From assembly GCF_030527965.1 (NCBI RefSeq), contig NZ_JAUMZU010000007.1, forward strand, positions 42,851 to 106,850: a DNA stretch of 64,000 nt. Direction: 5' to 3'. Every line of letters starts with the position of its first letter. Position 1 is the stretch's first letter. Under the pieces are notes generated by a model. It was not told the origin of the DNA. It saw nothing but the letters and a program-made list of their open reading frames with translations, and did no database searches. The stretch comes from Neisseria sp. (GTDB taxonomy: Bacteria > Pseudomonadota > Gammaproteobacteria > Burkholderiales > Neisseriaceae). Both the position numbers and the translations under genes were made by a program. Positions 35,090 to 44,513 of the stretch are shown one piece after another.

Positions 35090-35107
35090 TGTATTCATTT
35101 GAATACA
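35090..35107. promoter_or_regulatory. 18-bp perfect palindrome upstream of the RHH-PspA operon (putative operator)
   Basis: TGTATTCATTTGAATACA has two perfect 8-bp arms. It lies 17 nt upstream of the ribbon-helix-helix gene, in the likely promoter. A second, partial symmetry TCATTTCAAATGA (35070-35082) covers the start codon. Tandem symmetric sites are typical targets of ribbon-helix-helix repressors. Confidence 0.55.
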
Positions 35108-35165
35108 AATATAATCAAAAAGTTTTCACAATGCAAGTACAAGAAGAAAATTTTTTGAAAAACAA

Positions 35166-35201
35166 ATATGCCTGTCTGAAAAATGTTTCAGACAGGCATA
35201 T
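35166..35201. repeat. DUS-pair hairpin in a divergent region
   Basis: The arms ATATGCCTGTCTGAA and complement lie between divergent genes, as at 23517. It is not at the end of any recognised gene. Confidence 0.7.
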
Positions 35202-35442
35202 TCTGCTGCTCTAGAGACTTTCAACCGGGAAAACATCAGATGATTCGATACTCATATAAAATAAATATCAACCTCATCTATTGCCATTTCTCTGATTTTT
35301 TTTTACGATGGGATAAATTTTTTATAGCATAACTTTACAAATCAGCTCGCACCTATGGCGGATGCGTGTCGATTTTAAAAATCATTGATGTAAAAAATAT
35401 GATAAACCATATAGTTAACACATATTAAACGAGGTATTTATT

Positions 35443-36969
35443 GTGTCCGATTCCAACCCTCAAAAGCACCAAAGGGAAACCTTCTCTTCCCGCCGGTCGT
35501 TTATGTTTGCCGCCATCGGCTCCGCCGTTGGCTTAGGCAATATCTGGCGCTTCCCCTACGTTACCTACGACAACGGCGGCGGCGCATTTATGATTCCTTA
35601 TCTGGTGGCGCTGCTTACCGCCGGCATTCCCTTGCTTTTCCTAGACTATGCCATCGGGCACAAATACCGCGGCTCTCCTCCGCTGGCTTTTCGTCGATTA
35701 AACAAACATTTTGAAACTTTCGGCTGGTGGCAGGTGCTGATTAATGTCATCATCGCCATCTATTATGCAGTTATCATCGGCTGGGCAGCCAGCTATACTT
35801 ATTATTCGTTTTTCAGCGGCTGGGGCGCCGACCCTTCCAGTTTCTTCTTTAAAGACTATCTGAAAATGGCGGAAGGCGCATCGCTGGGCTTCGATTTCGT
35901 CGACAATATCGTCGGGCCCTTAATCGGCGTGTGGATTGTCACCCTGCTGATTATGGCATTGGGCGTACAGAAAGGCGTGGGTAAATCTTCCGAATTCTTT
36001 ATGCCTTTATTAACCGTCATGTTCCTGATTTTGGTTGTCAGCTCGCTATTTTTACCCGGGGCAACTAAAGGTTTGAATGCCTTATTCACGCCCGACTGGT
36101 CGAAATTAAGCGAACCGAGCGTATGGATTGCCGCCTACGGTCAGATTTTCTTCTCGCTCTCCATCTGCTTCGGCATCATGATTACTTACGCCTCTTACCT
36201 GCAAAAAAAATCCGACCTTACCGGCACGGGCTTGGTTGTCGGCTTTGCCAACAGCAGCTTTGAATTACTGGCCGGCATCGGAGTCTTTGCCGCATTAGGC
36301 TTTATGGCCACCACCGCAGGTAAAGAAGTCAGCGAAGTAGCCACTTCAGGCATCGGTTTGGCCTTTATCGCATTCCCAGCCATTATCGATAAAGCGCCGT
36401 TCGGCTCGGTTATCGGCGTTTTGTTTTTCGGTTCGTTGGTATTTGCCGGGCTCACTTCCCTGATTTCGATTTTGGAAGTGGTTATTGCTGCCATTCAAGA
36501 CAAGCTGCACATGGGTCGCGTTGCTTCGACTTCGCTTGTTTGCCTTCCTTTGATGGTTGTCTCCACTTTACTGTTTGGCACAACAACCGGCTTGCCCGTG
36601 CTTGATGTATTGGATAAATTCGTCAACAGTTTCGGTATCGTAGCCGTCGGTTTCATTTCCATCATCTGCATTACGCTAACCAAAAACCTCGGCCAGTTAA
36701 CCAATCACATCAACGCCACCTCATCCATCAAACTGGGCTTCTTCTGGCGCTTGTTTGCCGGCATCATCACACCGGTTATCTTGGGCTGCATGTTGTTCAC
36801 CGAAGCAAAAAAAATCCGTGCGGAAGGCTATGGCGACTATCCGAGCTGGTTTGTCGACACATTCGGCTGGGGCATGGCGATTGGGCTGATTGTGTTGGCC
36901 TTTTTCCTGTCGAAATTAAGCTGGCCGCATGAAGATAAAACCAACAATCATGAAAGAGACCAATCATGA
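35443..36969 (+). CDS. Sodium-dependent NSS-family transporter (MetP-like)
   Basis: A neurotransmitter:sodium symporter family importer of amino acids. The 508-aa protein begins with GTG after GAGGTA and shows the TM1 motif [23 protein letters not shown], which forms the sodium and substrate site, followed by about 11 further helices. The ATGA overlap with the 30-aa gene downstream points to the MetP/MetS-type two-part systems known for methionine and alanine uptake. Substrate is not certain from sequence. Confidence 0.9.
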   Translation: MSDSNPQKHQRETFSSRRSFMFAAIGSAVGLGNIWRFPYVTYDNGGGAFMIPYLVALLTAGIPLLFLDYAIGHKYRGSPPLAFRRLNKHFETFGWWQVLINVIIAIYYAVIIGWAASYTYYSFFSGWGADPSSFFFKDYLKMAEGASLGFDFVDNIVGPLIGVWIVTLLIMALGVQKGVGKSSEFFMPLLTVMFLILVVSSLFLPGATKGLNALFTPDWSKLSEPSVWIAAYGQIFFSLSICFGIMITYASYLQKKSDLTGTGLVVGFANSSFELLAGIGVFAALGFMATTAGKEVSEVATSGIGLAFIAFPAIIDKAPFGSVIGVLFFGSLVFAGLTSLISILEVVIAAIQDKLHMGRVASTSLVCLPLMVVSTLLFGTTTGLPVLDVLDKFVNSFGIVAVGFISIICITLTKNLGQLTNHINATSSIKLGFFWRLFAGIITPVILGCMLFTEAKKIRAEGYGDYPSWFVDTFGWGMAIGLIVLAFFLSKLSWPHEDKTNNHERDQS

Positions 36970-37058
36970 ATACTATAGCAATCATTATGATGGTGATTTC
37001 CATCATCGTTATCTGGGGCGGTTTATTACTCTCCATATTGCGCCTACCTAAAGAATAA
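36966..37058 (+). CDS. MetS-like small subunit of the NSS transporter
   Basis: A 30-aa single-helix protein: [19 protein letters not shown] then [11 protein letters not shown]. Its ATG overlaps the transporter stop (ATGA), so translation is coupled. Short one-helix proteins with a central IIxxWGG and a positively charged end follow many NSS transporters as the MetS family small subunit, needed for activity in Corynebacterium MetPS. It is too short for ordinary gene finders. Confidence 0.85.
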   Translation: MNTIAIIMMVISIIVIWGGLLLSILRLPKE

Positions 37059-37077
37059 ACTTTTTCATTGTTAAAAA

Positions 37078-37119
37078 GCCAATGCCTGTCTGAAAATAAG
37101 TTTTCAGACAGGCATTGGC
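37078..37119. terminator. Bidirectional DUS-pair terminator between metS and clpV
   Basis: The arms GCCAATGCCTGTCTGAAAA and complement form a 19-bp stem with a 4-nt loop between converging operons. It is the longest perfect DUS hairpin in the window. Confidence 0.8.
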
Positions 37120-37147
37120 TTTGATTCAAACCTAGCTCAGAAGAAAT

Positions 37148-39829
37148 CTATTTCTGTCCTGCTGCTGCCGGTTTCTTCCGCTTGGCAGGCCGTTTTGCTT
37201 TAACTTCTTTTTTCATCTGGTATTCATATGAAAAATCATTGTCGGCCACGCTAATATGAACCGTTGCAATCTGTTTGCCCTGCGTCGCGCCGGTCAACAA
37301 CGCGCGGCTAATCTGCGGCAACACGGTATTGGTTAAAATCGCATCTATCATACGGCCGCCCGATTCCACTTCGGTGCAACGCGAAGTAATCAGTTTCAAA
37401 ACATCTGGCGTGTAGGTCAAATCAATATTATGGTTCGACTTAATACGGCTTACGATACGACCAAGCTGCAATTCAACAATTTTCGCCAGCATATCGTCTA
37501 AAAGCGGGTAATACGGAATCACCTGCATCCTGCCCAGAAGCGCGGCCGGGAACACTTTCAGCATTGGTGCGCGCAAAGCTTTGGCCAAGCCTTCCGGTGT
37601 AGGCAGCATTTCCGGATCGTCGCACATATCCATAATCAGGTCGGTGCCGACATTGGTGGTAAGAATGATGATGGTGTTTTTAAAATCGATATAGCGCCCT
37701 TCGCCGTCTTCCATCCAGCCTTTGTCAAACACTTGGAAGAAGATTTCATGCACGTCGGGATGCGCTTTTTCCACTTCGTCCAGCAAAATCACGCTATACG
37801 GCTTGCGGCGCACGGCCTCGGTCAATACGCCGCCTTCGCCGTAACCGACATAACCCGGAGGCGCACCTTTTAAAGTGGAAACCGTATGCGATTCCTGATA
37901 TTCGCTCATATTGATGGTAATCACGTTGTGCTCGCCGCCATACAAAGTATCGGCCAGCGCCAGAGCGGTTTCCGTTTTACCAACACCGGAAGGCCCCGCC
38001 AGCATAAAGACACCGATGGGCTTATTGGGGTTGTCCAGATTGGCCCGCGAAGTCTGTACGCGCCGCGCGATGGCCTCAAGGCCGTGCCGCTGGCCGATAA
38101 TGCGTTTATTCAAAGTATCGGCAAGATGCAATACCGCTTCCACTTCGTCTTTCATCATCTTGCCAACCGGAATGCCCGTCCAATCGGCCACCACGTCGGC
38201 AATCGTGCGCGCATCCACCAAAGGCATAACCAACGGCTGTATGCCTTGCAATGCTTTCAATTCATCCACCAGAGCTTTTTGGCGCGCTTCTACTTTTTTC
38301 TGCTCGGCCGCACTCAACTCCTCTTCAGGCTGCATAATCTGAGCGCGTACGGTCAGCAATTCTTCAACCAAAGCCGTTTCTTTTTCCCACCGTTTTTCCA
38401 AATCTTCGAGCTGATGCGCCACTTCGTCCAACTCTTTGGTAATCGCAGCCTGCCGCTCTTCGCAATCAAAGCTGAGTTTCTGCTCTCTGGCCAAATTGCT
38501 TTGTTCCAGCAATAAAGCCTCTTGCTTTTTATGTAGATATTCGATGCTGCCGGGCACCGCATGCTGGCTAACCGCAACGCGGGCGCAAGCCGTATCAATC
38601 AAGCCCACTGCCTTATCAGGCAATTGGCGCGCAGGAATATAGCGATGCGAGAGCTTAACCGCCGCTTGTATCGCTTCATCCAAAATAATCACTTTATGAT
38701 GTTTTTCTAAAGAGCTGTTCAACGCGCGAAGCATATTAACCGCTTTTTCTTCGCTCGGTTCTTCAATCTGAACCACTTGGAAGCGGCGGGTCAAAGCCGG
38801 GTCTTTCTCAAAATATTTTTTGTATTCGGCCCAAGTTGTCGCGCCGATGGTGCGCAGCTTGCCGCGCGCCAGCGCCGGTTTCAGCAGGTTAGCCGCATCA
38901 CCCGTGCCGGCCGCCCCTCCCGCTCCGATTAAAGTATGGATTTCGTCAATAAACAAAACGATGGGAATCGGGCTGGATTCCACTTCGTCCATCACCGCCC
39001 GCAAACGCGATTCAAATTCGCCGCTCACACTGGCTCCGGCTTTCAGCAGGCCGATGTCCAGAAGAATCAGCTGCACGTCTTTCAAAGCAGGCGGCACTTC
39101 GCCCGCGGCCAAGCGCAACGCCAGTGCTTCAACCACAGCCGTTTTGCCGACGCCGGCTTCCCCGGTCAGAATCGGATTGTTCTGACGGCGGCGCATCAAA
39201 ATATCGATAATCTGGCGGATTTCGGCATCACGCCCGGTTAGCGGGTCAATTTCGCCGTTTTTGGCTTTTTCAGTCAGATTGCTGCCGTATTTGGCCAACG
39301 CACTATCGGTTGACGAACCGGCTTGCCCTTCTGCCGCAGCAGTACCCACGGCTTCTCGGTTTTCTTCCGAACCGGCGGTAACGGAAGCCATTTCTTCAGA
39401 CAGCACTTCGGGTTTGATTTTTAAAAACTCGGCAGAAATATTGGCCAGAATGCTTTGCAGCGGTTTGTTTTGCAGCAAGGTGTAAATCAGATGGGCGCTG
39501 CGGATTTTATCGGCGCCGAACTCCAGCGAGCTGATTGCCCACGCTTTTTCAACCGCCGTTTCGATATGCTCGGAAAAATCAATCACCGCAGTGGCGCCCA
39601 CCGGCAACTTTTCCACCGCCGCCAACAGGTCGCGGCGCAATTTTCCCTCGTCCAAACCGAAGCGGTTGATCAGGCAGAAAATATCGGTTTTCTCCGTTTG
39701 CAACAGTGTATGCAGCCAATGCACCAGCTCAACATAGCTGTTTTCCCGCAGTTTGCAAAAAACAAAAGCATTTTCCAACGCCTTGTATAGGGTTGTATTT
39801 AATTTTCCGAACAATACGCTGCGTGACAT
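37148..39829 (-). CDS. clpV: Type VI secretion ATPase ClpV (TssH)
   Basis: ClpV disassembles the contracted TssB-TssC sheath so it can be recycled. The 893-aa protein has an N-terminal Clp domain, a first AAA+ domain with Walker A GEAGVGKTA (about 222-230), a middle coiled coil (about 390-520), a second AAA+ domain with GPSGVGKTE (about 610-618) and a lysine-rich tail. Sequence such as LTGRDAEIRQIIDILMRRRQNNP and the T6SS neighbours set it apart from ClpB. AAGGAAACC lies before the ATG at 39829; the frame to 39871 starts in a DUS. Confidence 0.95.
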   Translation of the reverse strand: MSRSVLFGKLNTTLYKALENAFVFCKLRENSYVELVHWLHTLLQTEKTDIFCLINRFGLDEGKLRRDLLAAVEKLPVGATAVIDFSEHIETAVEKAWAISSLEFGADKIRSAHLIYTLLQNKPLQSILANISAEFLKIKPEVLSEEMASVTAGSEENREAVGTAAAEGQAGSSTDSALAKYGSNLTEKAKNGEIDPLTGRDAEIRQIIDILMRRRQNNPILTGEAGVGKTAVVEALALRLAAGEVPPALKDVQLILLDIGLLKAGASVSGEFESRLRAVMDEVESSPIPIVLFIDEIHTLIGAGGAAGTGDAANLLKPALARGKLRTIGATTWAEYKKYFEKDPALTRRFQVVQIEEPSEEKAVNMLRALNSSLEKHHKVIILDEAIQAAVKLSHRYIPARQLPDKAVGLIDTACARVAVSQHAVPGSIEYLHKKQEALLLEQSNLAREQKLSFDCEERQAAITKELDEVAHQLEDLEKRWEKETALVEELLTVRAQIMQPEEELSAAEQKKVEARQKALVDELKALQGIQPLVMPLVDARTIADVVADWTGIPVGKMMKDEVEAVLHLADTLNKRIIGQRHGLEAIARRVQTSRANLDNPNKPIGVFMLAGPSGVGKTETALALADTLYGGEHNVITINMSEYQESHTVSTLKGAPPGYVGYGEGGVLTEAVRRKPYSVILLDEVEKAHPDVHEIFFQVFDKGWMEDGEGRYIDFKNTIIILTTNVGTDLIMDMCDDPEMLPTPEGLAKALRAPMLKVFPAALLGRMQVIPYYPLLDDMLAKIVELQLGRIVSRIKSNHNIDLTYTPDVLKLITSRCTEVESGGRMIDAILTNTVLPQISRALLTGATQGKQIATVHISVADNDFSYEYQMKKEVKAKRPAKRKKPAAAGQK

Positions 39830-39940
39830 AAAGGTTTCCTTTATCTGTAAAATAAGCCTGTCTGAAAACAATCAAACCAAGCATCTTCCTGCCCTCAAAC
39901 CGATGCCTGTCTGAAAATCCGAAAACAACACTTTCCGCCC

Positions 39941-40984
39941 TCAATGGCTGCCGACAACCAAATCCTCCGCATCCCGATTAACATGCCCAAGCCATGTAGA
40001 CAAACCCAGCTGGGTATCGTTGCCTAGTTCCAAAGGCGGCACTTCCTGCCGCATCAATACCGGCTTCACATCCCATTCGTATTCATCCGCCAAAAACAGG
40101 CGCACCCATTCGCGCAAACGGGCGGTATTGAATCCTTTTTTATAAAACGAACGATATGCCTCCAGCGTAAGCGGGCCGACAATAATTCGGAATTTGCTTT
40201 GCGCATCATAAAGTTTGTCGCCCAACAAAAGCCCTTCGCCCAAGGTAAAACCCTGCTCGGAACCGACCTGCGTTTTCTCCTCGTCGCTCACGCTAACCCA
40301 ATAGCCGACGTTGGTTTGAATCACAACCTGCACTTTGAAATAACGGGTCAAGAGCTGTTGCAGATTCGCAGCCGAACGGCTTTGCTTCATCAAAAGTCCG
40401 GCAAAGTAACGGCGGGAAAATTCATGCACCAGATTGTGGTTGCTGACCGGCGGCGAATCCAAACCGTTCAGACAGGCAATATATTTACCGAAGCGGTCTT
40501 CCGCATTTTTATCCAATGAAACGATGCTTTGCGCATTAGCCCACGCACGGTAAAACAACACGGCCAAACGGTGTTGAAAAATATTGGCAAATCCCGTCCA
40601 CGTTGCATCGCCATGCTGATGCTGGCGCTCGTAAGCATATTCAGTGATGTGCAAAGGCAACGGGCCCGACGGGCCAAACAAACCGAAACCGTTGATGGAA
40701 ATCTCAACATAACCCGGCGTTAAGTTAACCGACTGAATGTTGCGCGGCGAGAAAATCAATGAAGGCTCTTGGCGCACCCTGATTTTCTCCTGCTTGGGGT
40801 TAACCGCCTTACCGAGCAAGCGCCCGCCGGTCATAAACCGAACCGATTCGAGCTGCCGCAATAAAGAAAAATAGTCGTATCTGTACGGCCGGGAAGCAAC
40901 CTTGTTTAAAAACCCGGTCAGTCTCTCATCCCAACAGCCTTCAGGCAAATCATCGCCAACATTGCCAACGCCAGCCGGTTTCAT
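39941..40984 (-). CDS. tssG: Type VI secretion baseplate protein TssG
   Basis: TssG joins TssF, TssE and TssK in the T6SS baseplate wedge. The 347-aa protein has the family pattern: YDYFSLLRQLE near the start, then GPSGPLPLHITEYAYER and the ending STWLGHVNRDAEDLVV. Its ATG at 40984 overlaps the tssF stop (ATGA), so I prefer it over the frame to 41017. A DUS within the gene encodes part of IACLNGL. The 111 nt before clpV hold two isolated DUS copies. Confidence 0.92.
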   Translation of the reverse strand: MKPAGVGNVGDDLPEGCWDERLTGFLNKVASRPYRYDYFSLLRQLESVRFMTGGRLLGKAVNPKQEKIRVRQEPSLIFSPRNIQSVNLTPGYVEISINGFGLFGPSGPLPLHITEYAYERQHQHGDATWTGFANIFQHRLAVLFYRAWANAQSIVSLDKNAEDRFGKYIACLNGLDSPPVSNHNLVHEFSRRYFAGLLMKQSRSAANLQQLLTRYFKVQVVIQTNVGYWVSVSDEEKTQVGSEQGFTLGEGLLLGDKLYDAQSKFRIIVGPLTLEAYRSFYKKGFNTARLREWVRLFLADEYEWDVKPVLMRQEVPPLELGNDTQLGLSTWLGHVNRDAEDLVVGSH

Positions 40985-42951
40985 AGCAACACTCTTTCTC
41001 CGACCACCGTCGGCCAAGTTGCAATCCGCCCTTGCTGCAAAGTATCAATCTGAAGCTGTATAAACGAATTCATCGATACCAAACGCCGGAAATAATGGTT
41101 GAGAACCGAACCGAATAAAAACGGATGAATGCCGCCCAATAATGCATCATCAAGCGTCAGCACCAATCGGATTCCACGAACCGGCGCTGCCGTACCGTGA
41201 TAACGAACCACCTTATTCATCACGGCGGTTTCCACCCGTATGATGGAATCGATTTGCTTTTTCATCAGATCGTTTTCAGAAGAAACGAATGCCGACAACA
41301 ATGCTTTCAGAGTAGTCGGCGCATCGTCTTCATCAATATTCAGCAACGAGCAATAATTCAAACTTAACTGGTTGAGAAACGGCCAGAGAGACTGGTCTTC
41401 GCTGGGCGCCGTTTTCGGGCGCGTCAGTTTGGAAATCAGTTTGATGGATTTAACCGGCAATGCACCTTCAATTAAGAAATCGGAAGCGCCGTCACGCGGC
41501 ATCAGCAGCGGCAAATCACGGCTTGTACACCAAGCGTCTACCGATAAATGCTCGATACCGGAATTAAAGGTACAGTCGGTATTGTCTGCCAAAGAAAGAA
41601 AAATCTCACTGCCCAGATAAGAAGTGCGATAACCGTTTTTCAAAACGCTATCGGAAGGAAGCCTGTCGGTTCTGCGCGCCGAAAAATAAGCGTGGTGCGT
41701 TTGCCCTTCGGGAAACAGACCCATATCGGGCGCCTGATACATCGGCGCAAACACAACGGTCTGCCGGTTGTTGGCATCAAACCCCTTAACTTGCTCAATG
41801 GAATGCACTTCATAATTCAAAGGCTGCGTGCGGTCGATAACGACATGATGCTCCCTGTCCTGCATATTCACGGGGAAGCGTGCACTCTTTTTTCTGAACA
41901 GATTGACTACCGGCACCGCATTTAAAGCAAAATCTTCCTCGCCTACCAGCTCCATCAACTCCGTCATTTTATTCGTGAACAAAAAAGAAAGGCTGAAATA
42001 GCGTTTGCTATAGGTAATCAGCTTTTTATTCACTCCTTTGTCATTCACAACCTCTTCCAATTGCTCCGGCACTTTAGCCACATGCCCTTCTTTTTCCGCT
42101 CTGGCAATTGCTTCCTTCATGCCTTTTTGAGCGATAAAAAGAAATTTTTCCGGCAAATCCGCATATTCCTGCAATATCCTGAACGCGCTGACCGATTTAT
42201 CAAGGTTAAAAGTAAGGGCTTCGTCTTCATTAAAGCCGACATGTTCAGGCAGGCTTTTCAGCGGATAACACCATTGCTTAGGGCTCTCGTAGCTATGGCA
42301 AACCACCCCGGCACACTCCGAAGCCAGCAAAAACAATAGCGACGAAGCTTTGGATAAATCAGAGCCCAGATACAGAGGCAAAACATTCGGCAGCATTTCC
42401 GAACACAAGCCCGAAACGCTCAAAGAAAAATCCAGTCTTAACGCCGATTGTATTTTTCCCGAAGCCTGTCTGAGAAGATTGAGCCTGCCCGGCAAATAGC
42501 CGAGGGAATCGGTATATTTGGCCTTTTCGATTTTTAAGGGAAGAATATCGATGGTTTTGGTGACGGAAAACGGGCAGTTGACTTTGTATTCGTCGATAAA
42601 CAGCGAACGCAATACCCGCCCGCGCTCCAGCCGGTTAATCACGTCGCCCTGCTGACCGTTAGGTTGCAGGTTCACAATGGCCGAAGCAGGTTTCTGGCTG
42701 GTGAAATCGGGATAAACGATTTCCAGAATCCTTTGCACGAATCGCGGATATTCTGCATCCAGTTTGAGCTGCGTTCTGGCAGTCAGAAAGCCTACGCCTT
42801 CCAACAAACGTTCTACATAAGGATCGGGAATATCGGTGGTATCGAGCGCCAAACGGGAAGCGACTTTAGGATAGCTCTTCGCAAATTCTTTTCCCATTTC
42901 TTTGAGAAAAGCCAGCTCCCGATTGTAATAAGACAATAATTTGCTATTCAC
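40981..42951 (-). CDS. tssF: Type VI secretion baseplate protein TssF
   Basis: TssF is the largest baseplate wedge protein. The 656-aa chain shows the typical N-terminus YYNRELAFLKEMGKEFAKSY followed by VASRLAL and DPYVERLLEGVGFLTAR. I start it at a GTG (42951) with AAGGAGG ideally placed upstream; this overlaps the tssE end by 8 nt. The longer frame to 42993 would put this ribosome site inside the gene. Confidence 0.93.
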   Translation of the reverse strand: MNSKLLSYYNRELAFLKEMGKEFAKSYPKVASRLALDTTDIPDPYVERLLEGVGFLTARTQLKLDAEYPRFVQRILEIVYPDFTSQKPASAIVNLQPNGQQGDVINRLERGRVLRSLFIDEYKVNCPFSVTKTIDILPLKIEKAKYTDSLGYLPGRLNLLRQASGKIQSALRLDFSLSVSGLCSEMLPNVLPLYLGSDLSKASSLLFLLASECAGVVCHSYESPKQWCYPLKSLPEHVGFNEDEALTFNLDKSVSAFRILQEYADLPEKFLFIAQKGMKEAIARAEKEGHVAKVPEQLEEVVNDKGVNKKLITYSKRYFSLSFLFTNKMTELMELVGEEDFALNAVPVVNLFRKKSARFPVNMQDREHHVVIDRTQPLNYEVHSIEQVKGFDANNRQTVVFAPMYQAPDMGLFPEGQTHHAYFSARRTDRLPSDSVLKNGYRTSYLGSEIFLSLADNTDCTFNSGIEHLSVDAWCTSRDLPLLMPRDGASDFLIEGALPVKSIKLISKLTRPKTAPSEDQSLWPFLNQLSLNYCSLLNIDEDDAPTTLKALLSAFVSSENDLMKKQIDSIIRVETAVMNKVVRYHGTAAPVRGIRLVLTLDDALLGGIHPFLFGSVLNHYFRRLVSMNSFIQLQIDTLQQGRIATWPTVVGERVLL

Positions 42952-43456
42952 GGCCTGCCCCTCCTTCCCATAAATTAAACAGACCCGTTTCAATATCCAT
43001 GCTGGTGCGGAGCAAGAATTCTTTAGGATATGGATTTAATTTCAGATTACCTTTGATTTCGATAATCAGCTGGTTATGCAGCGCGGCCTCGCTATCCGAC
43101 ACATCCGCCACCACTTGCAGAGAATGGCTTTCCAGCCTCGGTTCAAAGCGGATAATCGCCTGTCTGATATATTGCGCCACTTCCTCCCACTCGATATCGG
43201 AATAATTCAAACCGGAAAGCGGGGGAATGCCGTAATTCAGCGTTGAGGCCTGCACGTATTCGGGCAAACGCTCGTCCGCCATACCCGTTTGCAAATTACA
43301 GGTATTGAGCAAATAGAGAATGTCGCGCAAAACAGCCTTACGGTATTGCTCCAGATTGACCGCTTTGCTTGGCAGCGCTTCCTTCTTTTTACGCGGCTCT
43401 TCGTCTGTGAGCCGGTCAAACAAAGAAGGCAGCAATTGGTTTTTAAATTGAGACAT
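42944..43456 (-). CDS. tssE: Type VI secretion baseplate protein TssE (gp25-like)
   Basis: TssE corresponds to phage T4 gp25 and starts sheath polymerisation. The 170-aa protein has the TssE opening LLPSLFDRLTDEEP, the RKAVLRDILYLLNTC block and the gp25 core with FEPRLESHSLQV, including the conserved E-P-R-L. The end lies in an 8-nt overlap with tssF. Confidence 0.92.
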   Translation of the reverse strand: MSQFKNQLLPSLFDRLTDEEPRKKKEALPSKAVNLEQYRKAVLRDILYLLNTCNLQTGMADERLPEYVQASTLNYGIPPLSGLNYSDIEWEEVAQYIRQAIIRFEPRLESHSLQVVADVSDSEAALHNQLIIEIKGNLKLNPYPKEFLLRTSMDIETGLFNLWEGGAGRE

Positions 43457-43465
43457 AATCGGCCA

Positions 43466-44284
43466 CTAATGGTTGTGCTCAAAATGAATCGATCGTATAT
43501 CCAACAGCCCTAAATCCGCTTGGTCGGTGTAAAGCATCTTCTGACCAAAGCCCACATACAAATCGTCGGCAACCGCTTGCCAGCGCGTTTGCGAACAAGC
43601 CAACAAGCTGTCCGACCATTCTGTTTCCGCTTCTGCCGGCAAAACCGCATAACGCGCCGGGCTGACGCATTGCATAGTTTCGCCTCCGACCAACGTGATT
43701 TCGCACGGGCGCCAAATCACATCCAACAACGAGTCGGGCGCTTTAAACGAAATGCTTTCGATGGCATCCCATGTTTGCCAATAATACTGCCCGCGGTAAA
43801 AAAATTCATAAACAAAAGACGTACGGGCATCACCATCGATAATCCAGCCGCCCGATACTTCCGACACTTCTTTATCCGCCCCAAAATAAGCGATTTTTAC
43901 CGGCACGCCGTCTACCGATTCGGATAAAGCGGCATAATCAGCGGCCAAAACGTCTGTTTCCCGCTCGAAAACATGCGCTGCCAATGACAGCTGCCGCTGC
44001 AATACTGCCAATTTGCTCGAATGCTGCTCCAGCGTTTGCGGTTTCTGCTTGGCGGTTAAAACCGATTCACGCCGCATTTCGGCTTCAATATTCTCGATTA
44101 GATAAAGCATCAGCGGTTTTTGCATGTCGGGAAACAGTTTACGGTATTGCCCGATTTGCTTCAAAGCCTGCTCCCATTTGGCACTCATGCACAAATACTG
44201 AATCAGCGCCAAACGACGCTCATGGCTGTCGGGGTAGGAACGCACCGCGTCAACCGCTTGAGCTAATCTCGTTTTCAAATCCAT
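43466..44284 (-). CDS. tagJ: Type VI secretion accessory protein TagJ (ImpE family)
   Basis: TagJ/ImpE binds the sheath protein TssB and aids ClpV recruitment in some T6SS classes. The 272-aa protein has TPR-like helices at the N-terminus (ERRLALIQYLCMSAKWEQALKQI) and a C-terminal ImpE domain with the DVIWRPCEITLVGGE segment. It is the first T6SS gene of this operon, 9 nt before tssE. tssB, tssC and hcp, which usually precede tagJ in H1-type loci, are missing upstream. Confidence 0.88.
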   Translation of the reverse strand: MDLKTRLAQAVDAVRSYPDSHERRLALIQYLCMSAKWEQALKQIGQYRKLFPDMQKPLMLYLIENIEAEMRRESVLTAKQKPQTLEQHSSKLAVLQRQLSLAAHVFERETDVLAADYAALSESVDGVPVKIAYFGADKEVSEVSGGWIIDGDARTSFVYEFFYRGQYYWQTWDAIESISFKAPDSLLDVIWRPCEITLVGGETMQCVSPARYAVLPAEAETEWSDSLLACSQTRWQAVADDLYVGFGQKMLYTDQADLGLLDIRSIHFEHNH

Positions 44285-44457
44285 ACCGCTACTCCTTTGT
44301 TTTCATTATCCAACCATGCCTGTCTGAACAATAAAGCAACAGGCCGTTGCACACACAAGCTCATTCAGTCGCTCCGCAACGAAGAAATGGCGCATGCAAT
44401 TAAGAATCTACACCAGCCTCAAGATTAATGCTAATGAATTAAAATGAAAATGCAGAT

Positions 44458-44488
44458 GGCGCCGTCGGTATTTTACCGCGAAGGCGTC
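44458..44488. other. GC-rich hairpin between glnB and tagJ
   Basis: Two paired blocks (GCGCC with GGCGT; CGGTA with TACCG) enclose a short T-loop, giving a two-tier hairpin in an otherwise plain gap. It is not a DUS structure. It might be part of a small RNA or a leftover repeat; no family is assigned. Confidence 0.3.
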
Positions 44489-44513
44489 GGGAACACTTTG
44501 TTTCCCCAAAACA

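Larger units (their letters stand above)
35074..35442. other. 369-nt divergent region (RHH operon / NSS transporter)
   Basis: It holds the palindrome at 35090, a DUS hairpin at 35166-35201 in a place where no gene ends, and about 240 nt of AT-rich sequence before the NSS gene. The stretch around 35350-35380 (GCTCGCACCTATGGCGGATGC) is locally GC-rich; no known RNA was recognised. Confidence 0.4.
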
